Counted from the stretch's first letter, positions 37,402-47,321 are shown. The stretch is 64,000 bases of DNA from Alphaproteobacteria bacterium (GCA_015231795.1 JADGAX010000002.1:496001-560000); one strand, 5' to 3'. Notes: generated by a model not told the origin, from the letters alone. Numbers and translations are program-made.

Positions 37402-40387
37402 CCCACTCGGCGGCCTTGCTGGCTGCCGTTTCCCAAGGCTCGTTCCAGGCGCAATCGAACAGTTTGGCGGCTGGCAACCAGGGCAGATGATCCGTGCCCA
37501 GGCGATCCCAACTGGCGTGGGCGCGCAACAGAAGCGCCGTCGGCACGCCCAAGCCTCCCGCCAGCATGCCGATGGCCGAGCCGTTGACCGCCACACCGTC
37601 CAGGGCCGAGATCAGGGCCGCCGTTTCGTCGAGATCGTCGAACAAATCGCAATCAGCGAATGATGCCAGCCCGTTCAATTCCTCGGGCCTTGCCTGGGCC
37701 TGAAGATTGATCGCGACGACGCCTTGCAGGGCAAGCAAGGGAGCCAAAGCGCTCGGATGGCCGGGAAAATGCCGGGCGCGCTCGCGGGTCACCTGTGTGC
37801 TGCGCCAAGCCATGCCCACTTTCTTGCCTGGCCCCAACTCGGCCAGTCGCTTTTTCCATTTGCTGGCCTTGGCGGGATCGGCCTTCAGGAAGGGGGAAGA
37901 TGCTTGAAAACTGTCCAAAGAAGGACGGAAGAAATGAAACAGGCTGCCCAAGGGCAGGGCCAGATGATGCGCGGGCGGCGGCTCCTTCTCATCAAGCGGC
38001 AGAATGTCTGGAAACGAGCGGGCCAGCAGGGCATGCAACTTCTTGGGAGCGGCCAGATAGACCCGCTCGGCCTGCTTCAAAAGATCGGCCAGAGCCGAGC
38101 CATAAATCAGCACGTCGCCGACACCTTGCTCGGCCTGCACGAAGACGGTTTTGCCCCGACAATCAGGCAGGTTTTTGCCACACCATCCGCCCGGACGATA
38201 TTCGATGCCCGCCCAGCCGCGTTGCAAGTCGCCCATCTGCAAACATGTGGCGCCGATTTCCCAAAGCGTGAAAGGGTCAGGATGCGCGATGGTTCGCAAT
38301 TGCGCCAGCGCCTCCTGGCAGCGGCCCAGCTCGCGCAGGGTCTTGGCGTAGTTGAAACGCGCCTGCATGACGGCGGGGGCAGTCTTTACCGCCTTGGCGA
38401 GCCAATAGTCCGACTCGTCCAGCCGGCCAAGCAGGCGAAGCGCATTGCCCAGATCGTTCATCAAGGGGGCGTTGGCCGGTTCCAGGCGCAGGGCGTCGCT
38501 TAAAGGGGCGACGGCCTCTTCCAGCCTGTCTTGGCGGATCAGCATGCGGCCCAGATTGTCGTGGATGGCCGGTTCGTTGGGATGCTTGCGCCGTGCTTGC
38601 TCCAAAAGCTGGATGGCGGCAGGGGTGCGTCCCGATTCGTCTTGCAGCGCCGCCAAATTGACCAAGGCTTCGGCGCGGTCTGGGTCGCGTTCCAGCACAA
38701 GGCGGTACAGGGATTCGGCTTGATCCTTGAGGCCCGCCAGATGCGCGGCCGTCGCCTGATCGAGCAGTGCCTCGGCGCCCGATGCGCCGATGCCAATATT
38801 CTTGGGCGCAGGCGTCGCTGCCTTGCTGATCCGCTCTCCCCCGGCCCACTCAGCCGCGCCCTGCACGGCGGCGTCCCAGCTCTCGTTCCAGGCCCGGCGA
38901 AACAAGGCAACGCGGGGAAGCCAAGCAATGCCTTGTGTTCCCATCGGGTCCCATTGCGCGTGTTTCAGCAAGAACATGGCGGTGGGAATCCCCAGGGCCG
39001 CCGACAGAATGGCGGTGGCGGTGCCGATGGCCACCACCTTGTCCAGCGAGGCCATCAGGGCGGCCGACCCGTCCAGGTCGTCGAACAGGTCGAGATCGTC
39101 GAAATGATGAATCATGGCCCCGGTGCGGCTGGCCGCCTGGGCGATTTCATCCAGATTGGCCCGCGGCTGCAGATTGACGAATTGCACGCCCTTCACGCGC
39201 AGCAGGCTGTCTAGCTGATCCAGGCTGGGCAGGAAGGTGGGCAGGCGCGACGGCGTGGCCAGCGTGCTCTTCCAGGCGATGCCGATTTTGGGTTCGCCTC
39301 CCAGCGCGTCCAGGCGCGCCTTCCAGGCCGCCGCCTTCTGATGGTCGGCGATCAGATAGGCGTCGCGCTTTGGAAAGCTCTCGACGCTGGGACGGAAAAA
39401 GGGAAACAGATCGCCCATCGGCAAATGGGCGTCGATGCTGGGTGCCTTGGGATCAAGCCTGCGGTCCTCAGCCCGGATCAGTGCTTCGGGGAAGGATCGG
39501 GCAAAAAGGGAAACCAGCTTCGCGGAACATTCGACCACCACTTGGCCCGCTCGTTCGATCAGGTCGGGAAGGGCCGAGGCAAAGGTGATCTCGTCGCCCA
39601 CGCCTTGTTCGCGCCAGACCAGAACGGTCTTGCCCTTCAAATCATCCTTGCCGTTCCAACGCGGCGCTTCCAGATGTCGAGAATGACTGGGAAAGCCGGG
39701 GAACTCCCAGCGATGGGCGAATTCCTGCCAGCCTGGGGTCAATTGCCCGCAATCGAGCAGGGCCAGGGCCAGGGCATGGCGAACCCCCGCCAAGTCCGGA
39801 TTGAGCGCCAGGGCGGCGCGGCCCGCCTCGATGGCTTCGCCATGGCGGCCCAGGGAGGTCAGAACCGGCGCCAGCGCTCCCAAAAGCTGGGGATCTCCGG
39901 GGGCCTTGCCCAGGGCTTGGCGCAACAGGGTTTCCGCCTTGTCCGGCTGACCCAATCTGTGGGCCAGCGCCGCTCTTTCCTGCGGCCACCCCGACGGGGC
40001 TTGCTTCAACAATTCCTGCGCTTCGCCAAATCGCTCTTCCGCCATCAGCAGGCGCAGCAGGGGGCCGAAGGCGTCGGGAAAGCCGGGTGCCAGATCGAGA
40101 ACGCGGCGGAACTGCGCCTCGGCCTCGTCGGGTCGGCCCAGCGACGCCAGAACCACGGCACGATTAGCCATCGCTTCCGGATAGTGCGGATGGTCTTTCA
40201 GCAAAGCGTCCAGATCGATCAGCGCGTCTTTTGAGCGCCCCGTCTGATGCTTAAGAACCGCCAGAAGACGCCTTGCATCTTCATGCCGGGGATGAGCCGA
40301 CAGAAATTGTCGATAGGTGCGCTCCGCCTCGGCAAGCCTGCCGGCGCGGTGATGATTGAGCGCTTTTGATAAATTAAAATCTGCCAC
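37370..40387 (-). CDS. Large protein with two tandem TPR + GT9-like modules
   Basis: 1005 aa from ATG 40387. Two homologous halves meet near residue 520: each has several TPR units followed by a transferase-like domain opening with KTVLVWREQGVGDEI or KTVFVQAEQGVGDVL. The D-T-A-x-x-H site is degenerate in both halves (IGTATAILSAALG and NGSAIGMLAGGLG, no Asp or His), so neither half may be a normal GT9 enzyme. Both halves share an L-F-x-F-F-R-P-S-[VL]-[ED]-S-F stretch. It looks like an internal gene duplication of a one-module ancestor such as the gene at 35728. It is divergent from the FNR-box cytochrome operon. Confidence 0.78.
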   Translation of the reverse strand: MADFNLSKALNHHRAGRLAEAERTYRQFLSAHPRHEDARRLLAVLKHQTGRSKDALIDLDALLKDHPHYPEAMANRAVVLASLGRPDEAEAQFRRVLDLAPGFPDAFGPLLRLLMAEERFGEAQELLKQAPSGWPQERAALAHRLGQPDKAETLLRQALGKAPGDPQLLGALAPVLTSLGRHGEAIEAGRAALALNPDLAGVRHALALALLDCGQLTPGWQEFAHRWEFPGFPSHSRHLEAPRWNGKDDLKGKTVLVWREQGVGDEITFASALPDLIERAGQVVVECSAKLVSLFARSFPEALIRAEDRRLDPKAPSIDAHLPMGDLFPFFRPSVESFPKRDAYLIADHQKAAAWKARLDALGGEPKIGIAWKSTLATPSRLPTFLPSLDQLDSLLRVKGVQFVNLQPRANLDEIAQAASRTGAMIHHFDDLDLFDDLDGSAALMASLDKVVAIGTATAILSAALGIPTAMFLLKHAQWDPMGTQGIAWLPRVALFRRAWNESWDAAVQGAAEWAGGERISKAATPAPKNIGIGASGAEALLDQATAAHLAGLKDQAESLYRLVLERDPDRAEALVNLAALQDESGRTPAAIQLLEQARRKHPNEPAIHDNLGRMLIRQDRLEEAVAPLSDALRLEPANAPLMNDLGNALRLLGRLDESDYWLAKAVKTAPAVMQARFNYAKTLRELGRCQEALAQLRTIAHPDPFTLWEIGATCLQMGDLQRGWAGIEYRPGGWCGKNLPDCRGKTVFVQAEQGVGDVLIYGSALADLLKQAERVYLAAPKKLHALLARSFPDILPLDEKEPPPAHHLALPLGSLFHFFRPSLDSFQASSPFLKADPAKASKWKKRLAELGPGKKVGMAWRSTQVTRERARHFPGHPSALAPLLALQGVVAINLQAQARPEELNGLASFADCDLFDDLDETAALISALDGVAVNGSAIGMLAGGLGVPTALLLRAHASWDRLGTDHLPWLPAAKLFDCAWNEPWETAASKAAEWVKALPPRSNV

Positions 40388-40443
40388 AAAGAAGCCTTAC
40401 CTCAGCCTGACGAAAGAGTCTCGAAGCAAAAAAATATTAGACC

Positions 40444-40457
40444 TTGATTTACATCAA
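40444..40457. promoter_or_regulatory. FNR/Anr-type binding site
   Basis: TTGAT-TTAC-ATCAA is a perfect match to the FNR-family consensus (TTGAT-N4-ATCAA). It lies between the large TPR gene (starts 40387, minus) and the cytochrome c gene (starts 40528, plus). Distance and direction fit activation of the cytochrome operon under low oxygen; a TAAATA at 40489-40494 is a possible -10, which would put the site centre at about -50. Confidence 0.75.
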
Positions 40458-40527
40458 TATCGCGGCAACACTTTTGGAAAGAAAGAACTAAATACAAGCA
40501 ACGACTAATATGACCTGGGGAGGTTCC

Positions 40528-41394
40528 ATGTTCAAACGCTTCCGTACCGCAAGCGCCATCCTGCTCGGCGCTTCCATGCTATTTGGTCTCGCGCAAACCG
40601 CCAAGGCCGACGACAAGAAGAACGAAAGTCTCTTCAAGAGCGTCTATTCGGAATACAAAAGCGGCAAGATCACGATCGAAGGTGACCATGCCGCCGTGAC
40701 GGAATTGATCATCAAGCGCGACATTCCGGTCACCTACGAATATATCGCCCAGTTGATGCGGGCACCCAATGCCTTCGGCGCGGGTCCGGCCTGCATCGTC
40801 TGCCACGGTTCGACCAATCCCAAGACCAGCTATCGCGGCCTGAACCTGTCCACCTGCGAAGGCATCATGACCGGCGCCACCGAGGAGCCGGCCAGGCGCA
40901 TCGTGATCGCCGGAGCGCCCAATAAAAGCATGATCCGGCGCATGATCCGCAACAACCGCATGCCGCTGGGCGTTTCCTTCGCCTATCCCACCGACACGCC
41001 GGAAATCAACGCGGTCAAGGATTGGATCAATGCAGGCGCCAAGGACGATGCTGCGGGCAAGAAGATCATCGCCCTGTTCAAGAAGCCGGGCGCTTTCGGC
41101 ACCGAACAAGCCTGCGTCGATTGCCATATGTCGAACGAAGAACCTCCGAGCTTCCACGAGCTGGATTTGACAAGCATCAAGGGAATGATGAAGGGGGCCG
41201 ATTCGATCGCCAACGCCAAGTTGGGCAAGCCAGCCACGCCGGTGGTCATCCCCGGCAATGCGGCGGATAGCCCGCTTTACCAGCGTCTGGTCGAGAATCG
41301 CATGCCGCCCGGCATCGATCCCGGCGAAGATCGCGACCATCCCAACACCCAGCTTCTGCTGCATTGGATCAAGCAAGGGGCCAAGTGCAACTGA
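40528..41394 (+). CDS. Periplasmic diheme cytochrome c-type protein
   Basis: 288 aa from ATG 40528 with GGGGAGG upstream. A Sec signal peptide (residues 1-27, cut after AKA) is followed by two homologous halves, each with one CxxCH haem site: C89-x2-C92-H93 and C196-x2-C199-H200. Each half also has a conserved NRMP segment (Met145, Met259) that could supply the distal ligand. The exact family is not clear to me; it resembles planctomycete-type cytochrome modules. An FNR box lies upstream and a Tat-exported beta-propeller is encoded downstream with overlapping ends, suggesting a shared periplasmic redox role. Confidence 0.8.
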   Translation: MFKRFRTASAILLGASMLFGLAQTAKADDKKNESLFKSVYSEYKSGKITIEGDHAAVTELIIKRDIPVTYEYIAQLMRAPNAFGAGPACIVCHGSTNPKTSYRGLNLSTCEGIMTGATEEPARRIVIAGAPNKSMIRRMIRNNRMPLGVSFAYPTDTPEINAVKDWINAGAKDDAAGKKIIALFKKPGAFGTEQACVDCHMSNEEPPSFHELDLTSIKGMMKGADSIANAKLGKPATPVVIPGNAADSPLYQRLVENRMPPGIDPGEDRDHPNTQLLLHWIKQGAKCN

Positions 41395-42527
41395 AGTTGA
41401 GTAATCATAATCAAGAACATGCCTATGCAAGGCGGCGCTTCCTGGCAACGGGGGGCGCCGCTCTTCTGCTTGGCGCATTGCCTTGCAAGGCGATAGCCCA
41501 GGAGCGGCATGCGCCGCCCCGCCCCGCCAAAATTCTAGGCAGATGGCAGACCGGCAACCGGCATCTTGTGCCGCCGGGCGTTTTGGACAGCGGCATGGTT
41601 TTGGCTGGCGATACGGCGGTTGAATATTGGAGCCTTGAAACCGGCCAAGCCAAACGCCGCTGGTCAATGCCTTTGGGCGACGATCCCGCCACCTTCAAGC
41701 CGCGCATCGATGGCGATCTGGCGCTGGTGTCCGGGCGCAACTTTCTGGCGGTCCATGCTCTATCCGATGGGCGCAGGCTGTGGCGTCAGGAACCCAAGAG
41801 CGAGGAATTCTCGGTACCCTTGATCGCAGGGGGGCGCGTCTATGTGGGCGACGGTTTCACGCTGCGCTGCTTCGATGCGCGCACCGGGGCCGAACTGTGG
41901 TCAACCGTTACCGATCCCGCCATTCGCATCCATTACGGCCCCGCCATCAAGGGCGACACGGTTTATCTATGTCCGGGCGACGGCGTGCTCTACGCCTTTG
42001 ACGCCGCCAGCGGCAAGATCAAATGGACCGTCGACAAATCCGAACAATGGCAGTATTTGCGCCAGTTGCATTTCTGGGGCGATGTGCTGGTCGGCGGCGG
42101 CTATCACGATGAAGTCTGGGGCTTGGCCGCCGATGACGGGCGGGTGCTGTGGCGCTTCGTGGCAGGCAATTTCGTCAATTCGCATCTGGTGTCCGGCAAG
42201 GGGGTTTACTTCTGGTCGCCCACCGGCTGGATCTACAAGCTGAATCCCGCCGACGGCCTCGTTCAGTGGCGTCACCATACGGTGGACTATGTGAAGAAGC
42301 AGGGATGGAACTGGGCGCCCTTGATGGCCGAATTGGCCGCCACAGAAAGCCGCCTGTTCTGCCTGGACATGAAACATGTGCTGCATGTGCTGGATGTCGA
42401 GACCGGCGACGAAACCCACCGCCTGACCCTGCCCGCCTGCCGCGCCTTCGTGACGCCGGGCGACAAGGGGGAAAGCGCCTGGGTGGGCAGCCTGTCCGGC
42501 GAGCTTTTGAACCTGGGCATCGGTTAA
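41385..42527 (+). CDS. Tat-exported PQQ-type beta-propeller protein
   Basis: About 380 aa from GTG 41385 (AAGGGG upstream, overlaps the cytochrome stop by 10 bp); a TTG at 41397 is the alternative. The N-terminus has a twin-arginine signal, YARRRFLATGG plus a hydrophobic stretch ending in CKAIAQ. The rest is made of repeated blades of the type G-x-L-x-A-F-D-A-x-[ST]-G-x-x-x-W, as in PQQ-dependent dehydrogenases and BamB. At this length it lacks an obvious C-terminal cytochrome domain; the neighbouring diheme protein could fill that role. Whether it binds PQQ is not known. Confidence 0.75.
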   Translation: MQLKLSNHNQEHAYARRRFLATGGAALLLGALPCKAIAQERHAPPRPAKILGRWQTGNRHLVPPGVLDSGMVLAGDTAVEYWSLETGQAKRRWSMPLGDDPATFKPRIDGDLALVSGRNFLAVHALSDGRRLWRQEPKSEEFSVPLIAGGRVYVGDGFTLRCFDARTGAELWSTVTDPAIRIHYGPAIKGDTVYLCPGDGVLYAFDAASGKIKWTVDKSEQWQYLRQLHFWGDVLVGGGYHDEVWGLAADDGRVLWRFVAGNFVNSHLVSGKGVYFWSPTGWIYKLNPADGLVQWRHHTVDYVKKQGWNWAPLMAELAATESRLFCLDMKHVLHVLDVETGDETHRLTLPACRAFVTPGDKGESAWVGSLSGELLNLGIG

Positions 42528-43808
<1,281 letters not shown>

Positions 43809-43853
43809 GGATAGCGGCAAGCCCGGATTGCGGGCTGCCTTGGCATCGGCTAA

Positions 43854-43881
43854 GCTCCCCCCATCAGGATAAAGGGGGAGC
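43854..43881 (+). promoter_or_regulatory. Hairpin covering the ribosome site of the next gene
   Basis: GCTCCCCC (43854-43861) can pair perfectly with GGGGGAGC (43874-43881), an 8-bp almost all G-C stem with a 12-base loop. The right arm is the Shine-Dalgarno sequence of the secreted protein starting at 43888, so folding would block translation. No T-tract, so not a terminator. Confidence 0.5.
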
Positions 43882-43887
43882 GAGGCC

Positions 43888-44397
43888 ATGAATCTGCGTC
43901 ATCTTGCCAAGACAGCCCTGTTGCTGTTTGCCCTTCCCTTTCCCGCCCTGGCCGGGGAAAGCCAGTTCTGCCTTGATTATGCGAATGGCGCCTGTGCCTC
44001 ACCCGTTTTGAGCGGCGGTCAAGTCCGTCTTGAAAGCCTGTCTCGCAACGCCAACGGCGATCGCGTGCTGTTTCTGTCCAGCCAGCAGGCGGCCAGTGAT
44101 GGACAAATCCTGTTTCATCACTGGGAGATGTCGCAGACCGCGCGCGGGCGTGGCGGCGAAGCGCATCGCTGGATCGGCGTTACCCCCGACGAGTCCGCCA
44201 AGGCGGCCTTGTCGGCCCAGAATTTGGGGGCAGGGCCAGCCAAGGCCAGCTTCGGTTTCGCCGTCAAGACCGGTGGAAAAAGCTATCGCCTGCATAGCTG
44301 GCGCGTGATCTATGGCCCCGGCAAGGTGGCCGCCACTGTCGCTGGCGCAGACGGCCAACCGCTGGGAAATCCAGTCACGCTCGAAATTCTGGAATAA
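43888..44397 (+). CDS. Secreted protein, possibly DUF2914-like
   Basis: 169 aa with a clear Sec signal peptide (LLLFALPFPALAG, cut after residue 22 or so). The mature part contains ILFHHWEMSQ (about 71-80) and YRLHSWRVIYGPGKVAATVAG (in two strands, about 131-151), a pattern of a Trp/His-containing strand and a C-terminal beta hairpin similar to DUF2914 domains. Two Cys near the mature N-terminus (FCLDYANGAC) may form a disulfide. Function unknown. Its ribosome site is inside a strong hairpin. Confidence 0.65.
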   Translation: MNLRHLAKTALLLFALPFPALAGESQFCLDYANGACASPVLSGGQVRLESLSRNANGDRVLFLSSQQAASDGQILFHHWEMSQTARGRGGEAHRWIGVTPDESAKAALSAQNLGAGPAKASFGFAVKTGGKSYRLHSWRVIYGPGKVAATVAGADGQPLGNPVTLEILE

Positions 44398-44419
44398 AAA
44401 GCGGTCAGCCCGCTTTTTT
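44396..44419. terminator. Bidirectional terminator between secreted protein and brnA
   Basis: AAAAAGCGG (44396-44404), loop TCAGC (44405-44409), CCGCTTTTTT (44410-44419). The A-tract and T-tract make it work in both directions between two convergent genes. The stop codon of brnA lies in the loop. Confidence 0.8.
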
Positions 44420-44725
44420 CGTCTGCGCTTCCATATAGGCGCGCAACACCGCATTCATGCGCGACTGATAACCCTTGCCGTGGCTTTTGAACCAAGCCAG
44501 CACATCGCTATCGACGCGCAGCGATAAAGCTGATTTTCCGGGCGGAAAGACGATCTCGGCGTTTTTAAACCATTCCTCGTCCAGGATAGGGGCGGCGTCG
44601 GGATCGGAGGCTATCGCCTTCTCGATGTCGGCGTCGGTGAGCGCATCCACCCGCGCCCAATCGGTTCTATCCTTCAGCTGTTTGATCTCTGCGAGTGTAT
44701 ATCTGACGATATGCTCTGATTTCAT
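44405..44725 (-). CDS. brnA: BrnA-type antitoxin
   Basis: 106 aa. It begins MKSEHIVRYTLAEI as in BrnA antitoxins. The middle contains DEEWFKNAEIVFPPGK and the C-terminal ribbon-helix-helix SALSLRVDSDVLAWFKSHGKGYQSRMNAVLR (strand and two helices), which binds both DNA and toxin. It should repress its own operon. The start lies 59 bp inside the 3' end of the toxin gene. Confidence 0.9.
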   Translation of the reverse strand: MKSEHIVRYTLAEIKQLKDRTDWARVDALTDADIEKAIASDPDAAPILDEEWFKNAEIVFPPGKSALSLRVDSDVLAWFKSHGKGYQSRMNAVLRAYMEAQTKKAG

Positions 44726-44975
44726 TGTCTCTGGCCCTTCTTGCCGAGATGATGCGTAAGGCCTCGTCGCGAATGGTATAGACGACGGTCAACATTTTAC
44801 CGCCTACGTTACCCACAGCCAACCACCGCTTCTCGCTTGCATGGGCCGAGGGCAGGTTCAAGAACTCGTTCTCGAAAACATGCGCCGCTAGAACGAAGTC
44901 AATGCCATGCTTGGCAAGGTTGGCTTCTCTCTTGTTCTCGTCCCATTCAAAAAGCATTGTATCTACGTTTGTCAT
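44667..44975 (-). CDS. brnT: BrnT-type ribonuclease toxin
   Basis: 102 aa from ATG 44975; an ATG at 44957 (MLFEWDENK) gives the usual family start. It shows the BrnT fold: FEWDENKREANLAKHGIDF, then a strand-rich core with RWLAVGNVGGKMLTVVYT and the end RIISARRARDNE, including the His, Glu and Arg residues typical of this RelE-like ribonuclease. After the usual family end the frame continues about 17 residues, producing an unusually long overlap with brnA. Confidence 0.9.
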   Translation of the reverse strand: MTNVDTMLFEWDENKREANLAKHGIDFVLAAHVFENEFLNLPSAHASEKRWLAVGNVGGKMLTVVYTIRDEALRIISARRARDNEIRAYRQIYTRRDQTAEG

Positions 44976-45008
44976 GGCAGGCAAGCCCCTGCTGGCACAG
45001 CCTCTCGT

Positions 45009-45024
45009 TGTACTAAAAGGTACA
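45009..45024. promoter_or_regulatory. Candidate BrnA operator upstream of brnT
   Basis: TGTAC-TAAAAG-GTACA is a perfect 5-bp inverted repeat with a 6-base spacer, 34 bp upstream of the brnT ATG, the right place for autorepression by a ribbon-helix-helix antitoxin. Sequence evidence only. Confidence 0.4.
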
Positions 45025-45208
45025 TGATTCGCGGGGCGAAAAGAAATGGGTGATCCTGGCCGACAGGAGTAAGTTAACCTGCACGAATTCAAGAATTTAG
45101 TAACTCGTGTGAAATCGTCACGTAAGCACCTGCTTTCCCCCTTGCTTTCCCCTCCCCAGCCTGAAAACAATAGGTTAGGCGTTAGAACCGACTTGGGGAG
45201 AGGGAACC

Positions 45209-47248
45209 ATGCCCAACCGTCCAGTATCGAAGCCACGCGTGGCGGCCCTGGTGGGGCCTTATCTTTCGGGCAAAACCTCGCTACTTGAAGCCCTGCTGTT
45301 CGAAGCCGAGGCCGTGCATCGAAAAGGGCTGGTCAAGGACGGCAGTTCGGTGGGCGACGCCTCGTCCGAGGCCAGGGCGCGTCAGATGAGCACCGAACTG
45401 AATATCGTCAACGTCAACTATCTGGGCGATCCATGGACGCTGATCGATTGCCCCGGCTCGATCGAACTGGCCCAGGAAAGCATGAACGCCCTGGCGGTGG
45501 CCGATGTCGCCGTGGTGGTGGCCGAACCCGATCCAGCTCGCGCCCTGATGCTGTCGCCCCTGCTGAAGTTTTTAGACGACCACAAAATTCCGCACATCTT
45601 GTTCTTGAACAAGATGGACGCCTCGACGATCAAGGTGCGCGACGCCCTGGAAGCCCTGCAAACCGTGTCCGAACGCCCGCTGGTGCTGCGTGAAATCCCG
45701 CTGCGCGACGGCGACAAGGTGACCGGCTATATCGATCTGGTGAGCGAGCGCGCCTATAAATATCATCCGGGCGACAATTCCGACCTGATCCAAATTCCAA
45801 AGTCGGCTGCGGAAATCGAACATCAGGCCAGGCAGCAATTGCTCGAACATCTGGCCGATTACGACGATCACCTGATGGAAGAGCTGCTGACCGACGTCGT
45901 GCCGCCGACGACCGAAGTTTATGAAACTCTGGCGCGCGATCTAAAAGACGATCTGATCGTGCCGGTCTTCTTCGGCTCGGCCCAAGCCGATGGCGGCATC
46001 AGGCGCTTGTGGAAGGCGTTGCGCCATGAAACGCCCGAGCCGCATGAAACCTTCGCCCGCCTGGGATTGAAGGCGGACAAGGACGGGCCGCTGGTCCAGA
46101 TTTTCAAGACGCTGCACGCCGCCCATACCGGCAAGATGTCGCTGGCCCGCATCTGGAAGGGCGAGGTGGCGGATGGCCAGAATATTGCGGGGGCGCGCGT
46201 GGTTGGCGTGATGGCGCTGCAAGGGGCAAAGCACGACAAGAAGCCCAAGGCAGGCGAGGGCGAGGTGGTGGGTCTTGGGCGATTGGAGGCCTTGTCCACG
46301 GGCCAATTGGCCGACGGCGAAAGGGCCGCCGATTCGGGTTGGCTGGCGCCCTTGCCGCCCTTGTTCGCGCTGGGTGTGGCGGTTTCCAAGAAGGCCGACG
46401 AAGTGAAATTGTCGGGAGCGCTGGCCAAGCTGGCCGAGGAAGACCCATCGCTGTCCGTCGAACATGCGCAAGACACCCACGAAACGCTGCTGTGGGGACA
46501 GGGCGAAATCCATTTGCAGATCGCCGCCGAGCGTTTGAAGAACCGCTTCGGGCTGGATGTGGTGACGCATCGCCCGCAAGTGCCCTACAAGGAAACCATC
46601 AAAAAGCCAACGCAGGTGCATGGCCGCCACAAGCGTCAGTCGGGCGGCCACGGGCAGTTCGGCGACGTGCATATCGCCATCAAGCCGCAAGCGCGGGGGG
46701 CGGGATTCGCCTTCTCGGATACGATCGTCGGCGGGGCCATCCCAAAGCAATATATTCAGCCGGTCTGCGAGGGCGTCGAGGATGTTTTGAAACAAGGACC
46801 GTTGGGATTTGCGGTGGTCGATCTGGCCGTTACCCTGACCGATGGGTCCTTCCACGCCGTCGACAGTTCCGACATGGCCTTCAAAACGGCGGGCGCCATG
46901 GCCATGCGCGAAGGCCTGCCGCAATGCGAGCCGGTGCTGCTGGAACCCGTTTTGTCGGTCGAGATCGCCATTCCGGCTGAGCACACATCGAAGGCGCAAC
47001 GCTTGGTGTCGTCGCGCCGCGGCCAGATTTTGGGCTTCGACGCCAAGGATGGCTGGAAAGGTTGGGACGTGGTCTCGGCGCAACTGCCGCAGGCGGAAAT
47101 GCACGACCTGATCATCGAATTGCGCTCGCTGACCATGGGGGTCGGCACTTTTGCATGGCGTTTCGATCACATGCAGGAGTTGTCGGGCCGCTCGGCCGAC
47201 AAGGTGGTCGAAGACCGCAAGGCTTTGTTGTCGGCGGCCAGGGGGTGA
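45209..47248 (+). CDS. EF-G-like translational GTPase (second, divergent EF-G)
   Basis: 679 aa with GAGAGGG upstream. The GTPase domain has GPYLSGKT (16-23) as the P-loop, DCPGS as G3 and NKMD as G4. EF-G domains II-V follow, including HGRHKRQSGGHGQFGDVHI and a C-terminal EF-G domain V (ending near RFDHMQEL). The unusual P-loop and shorter length separate it from canonical FusA; it belongs to the extra EF-G-like proteins of alphaproteobacteria, whose role is not settled. It stands alone on the plus strand, divergent from brnTA. Confidence 0.85.
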   Translation: MPNRPVSKPRVAALVGPYLSGKTSLLEALLFEAEAVHRKGLVKDGSSVGDASSEARARQMSTELNIVNVNYLGDPWTLIDCPGSIELAQESMNALAVADVAVVVAEPDPARALMLSPLLKFLDDHKIPHILFLNKMDASTIKVRDALEALQTVSERPLVLREIPLRDGDKVTGYIDLVSERAYKYHPGDNSDLIQIPKSAAEIEHQARQQLLEHLADYDDHLMEELLTDVVPPTTEVYETLARDLKDDLIVPVFFGSAQADGGIRRLWKALRHETPEPHETFARLGLKADKDGPLVQIFKTLHAAHTGKMSLARIWKGEVADGQNIAGARVVGVMALQGAKHDKKPKAGEGEVVGLGRLEALSTGQLADGERAADSGWLAPLPPLFALGVAVSKKADEVKLSGALAKLAEEDPSLSVEHAQDTHETLLWGQGEIHLQIAAERLKNRFGLDVVTHRPQVPYKETIKKPTQVHGRHKRQSGGHGQFGDVHIAIKPQARGAGFAFSDTIVGGAIPKQYIQPVCEGVEDVLKQGPLGFAVVDLAVTLTDGSFHAVDSSDMAFKTAGAMAMREGLPQCEPVLLEPVLSVEIAIPAEHTSKAQRLVSSRRGQILGFDAKDGWKGWDVVSAQLPQAEMHDLIIELRSLTMGVGTFAWRFDHMQELSGRSADKVVEDRKALLSAARG

Positions 47249-47321
47249 TTGCATTATCGCCTTTCCGTATCAGGCCATTCAGGTCTAAGCTGGAAATGTG
47301 ATAACCGTCCGGGGGTGGTGC

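Noticed and set aside
45209..47248. Canonical elongation factor G (fusA)
   Set aside because: P-loop GPYLSGKT, DCPGS and shorter length differ from FusA, and no rpsL-rpsG-tuf context is present; called EF-G-like instead.
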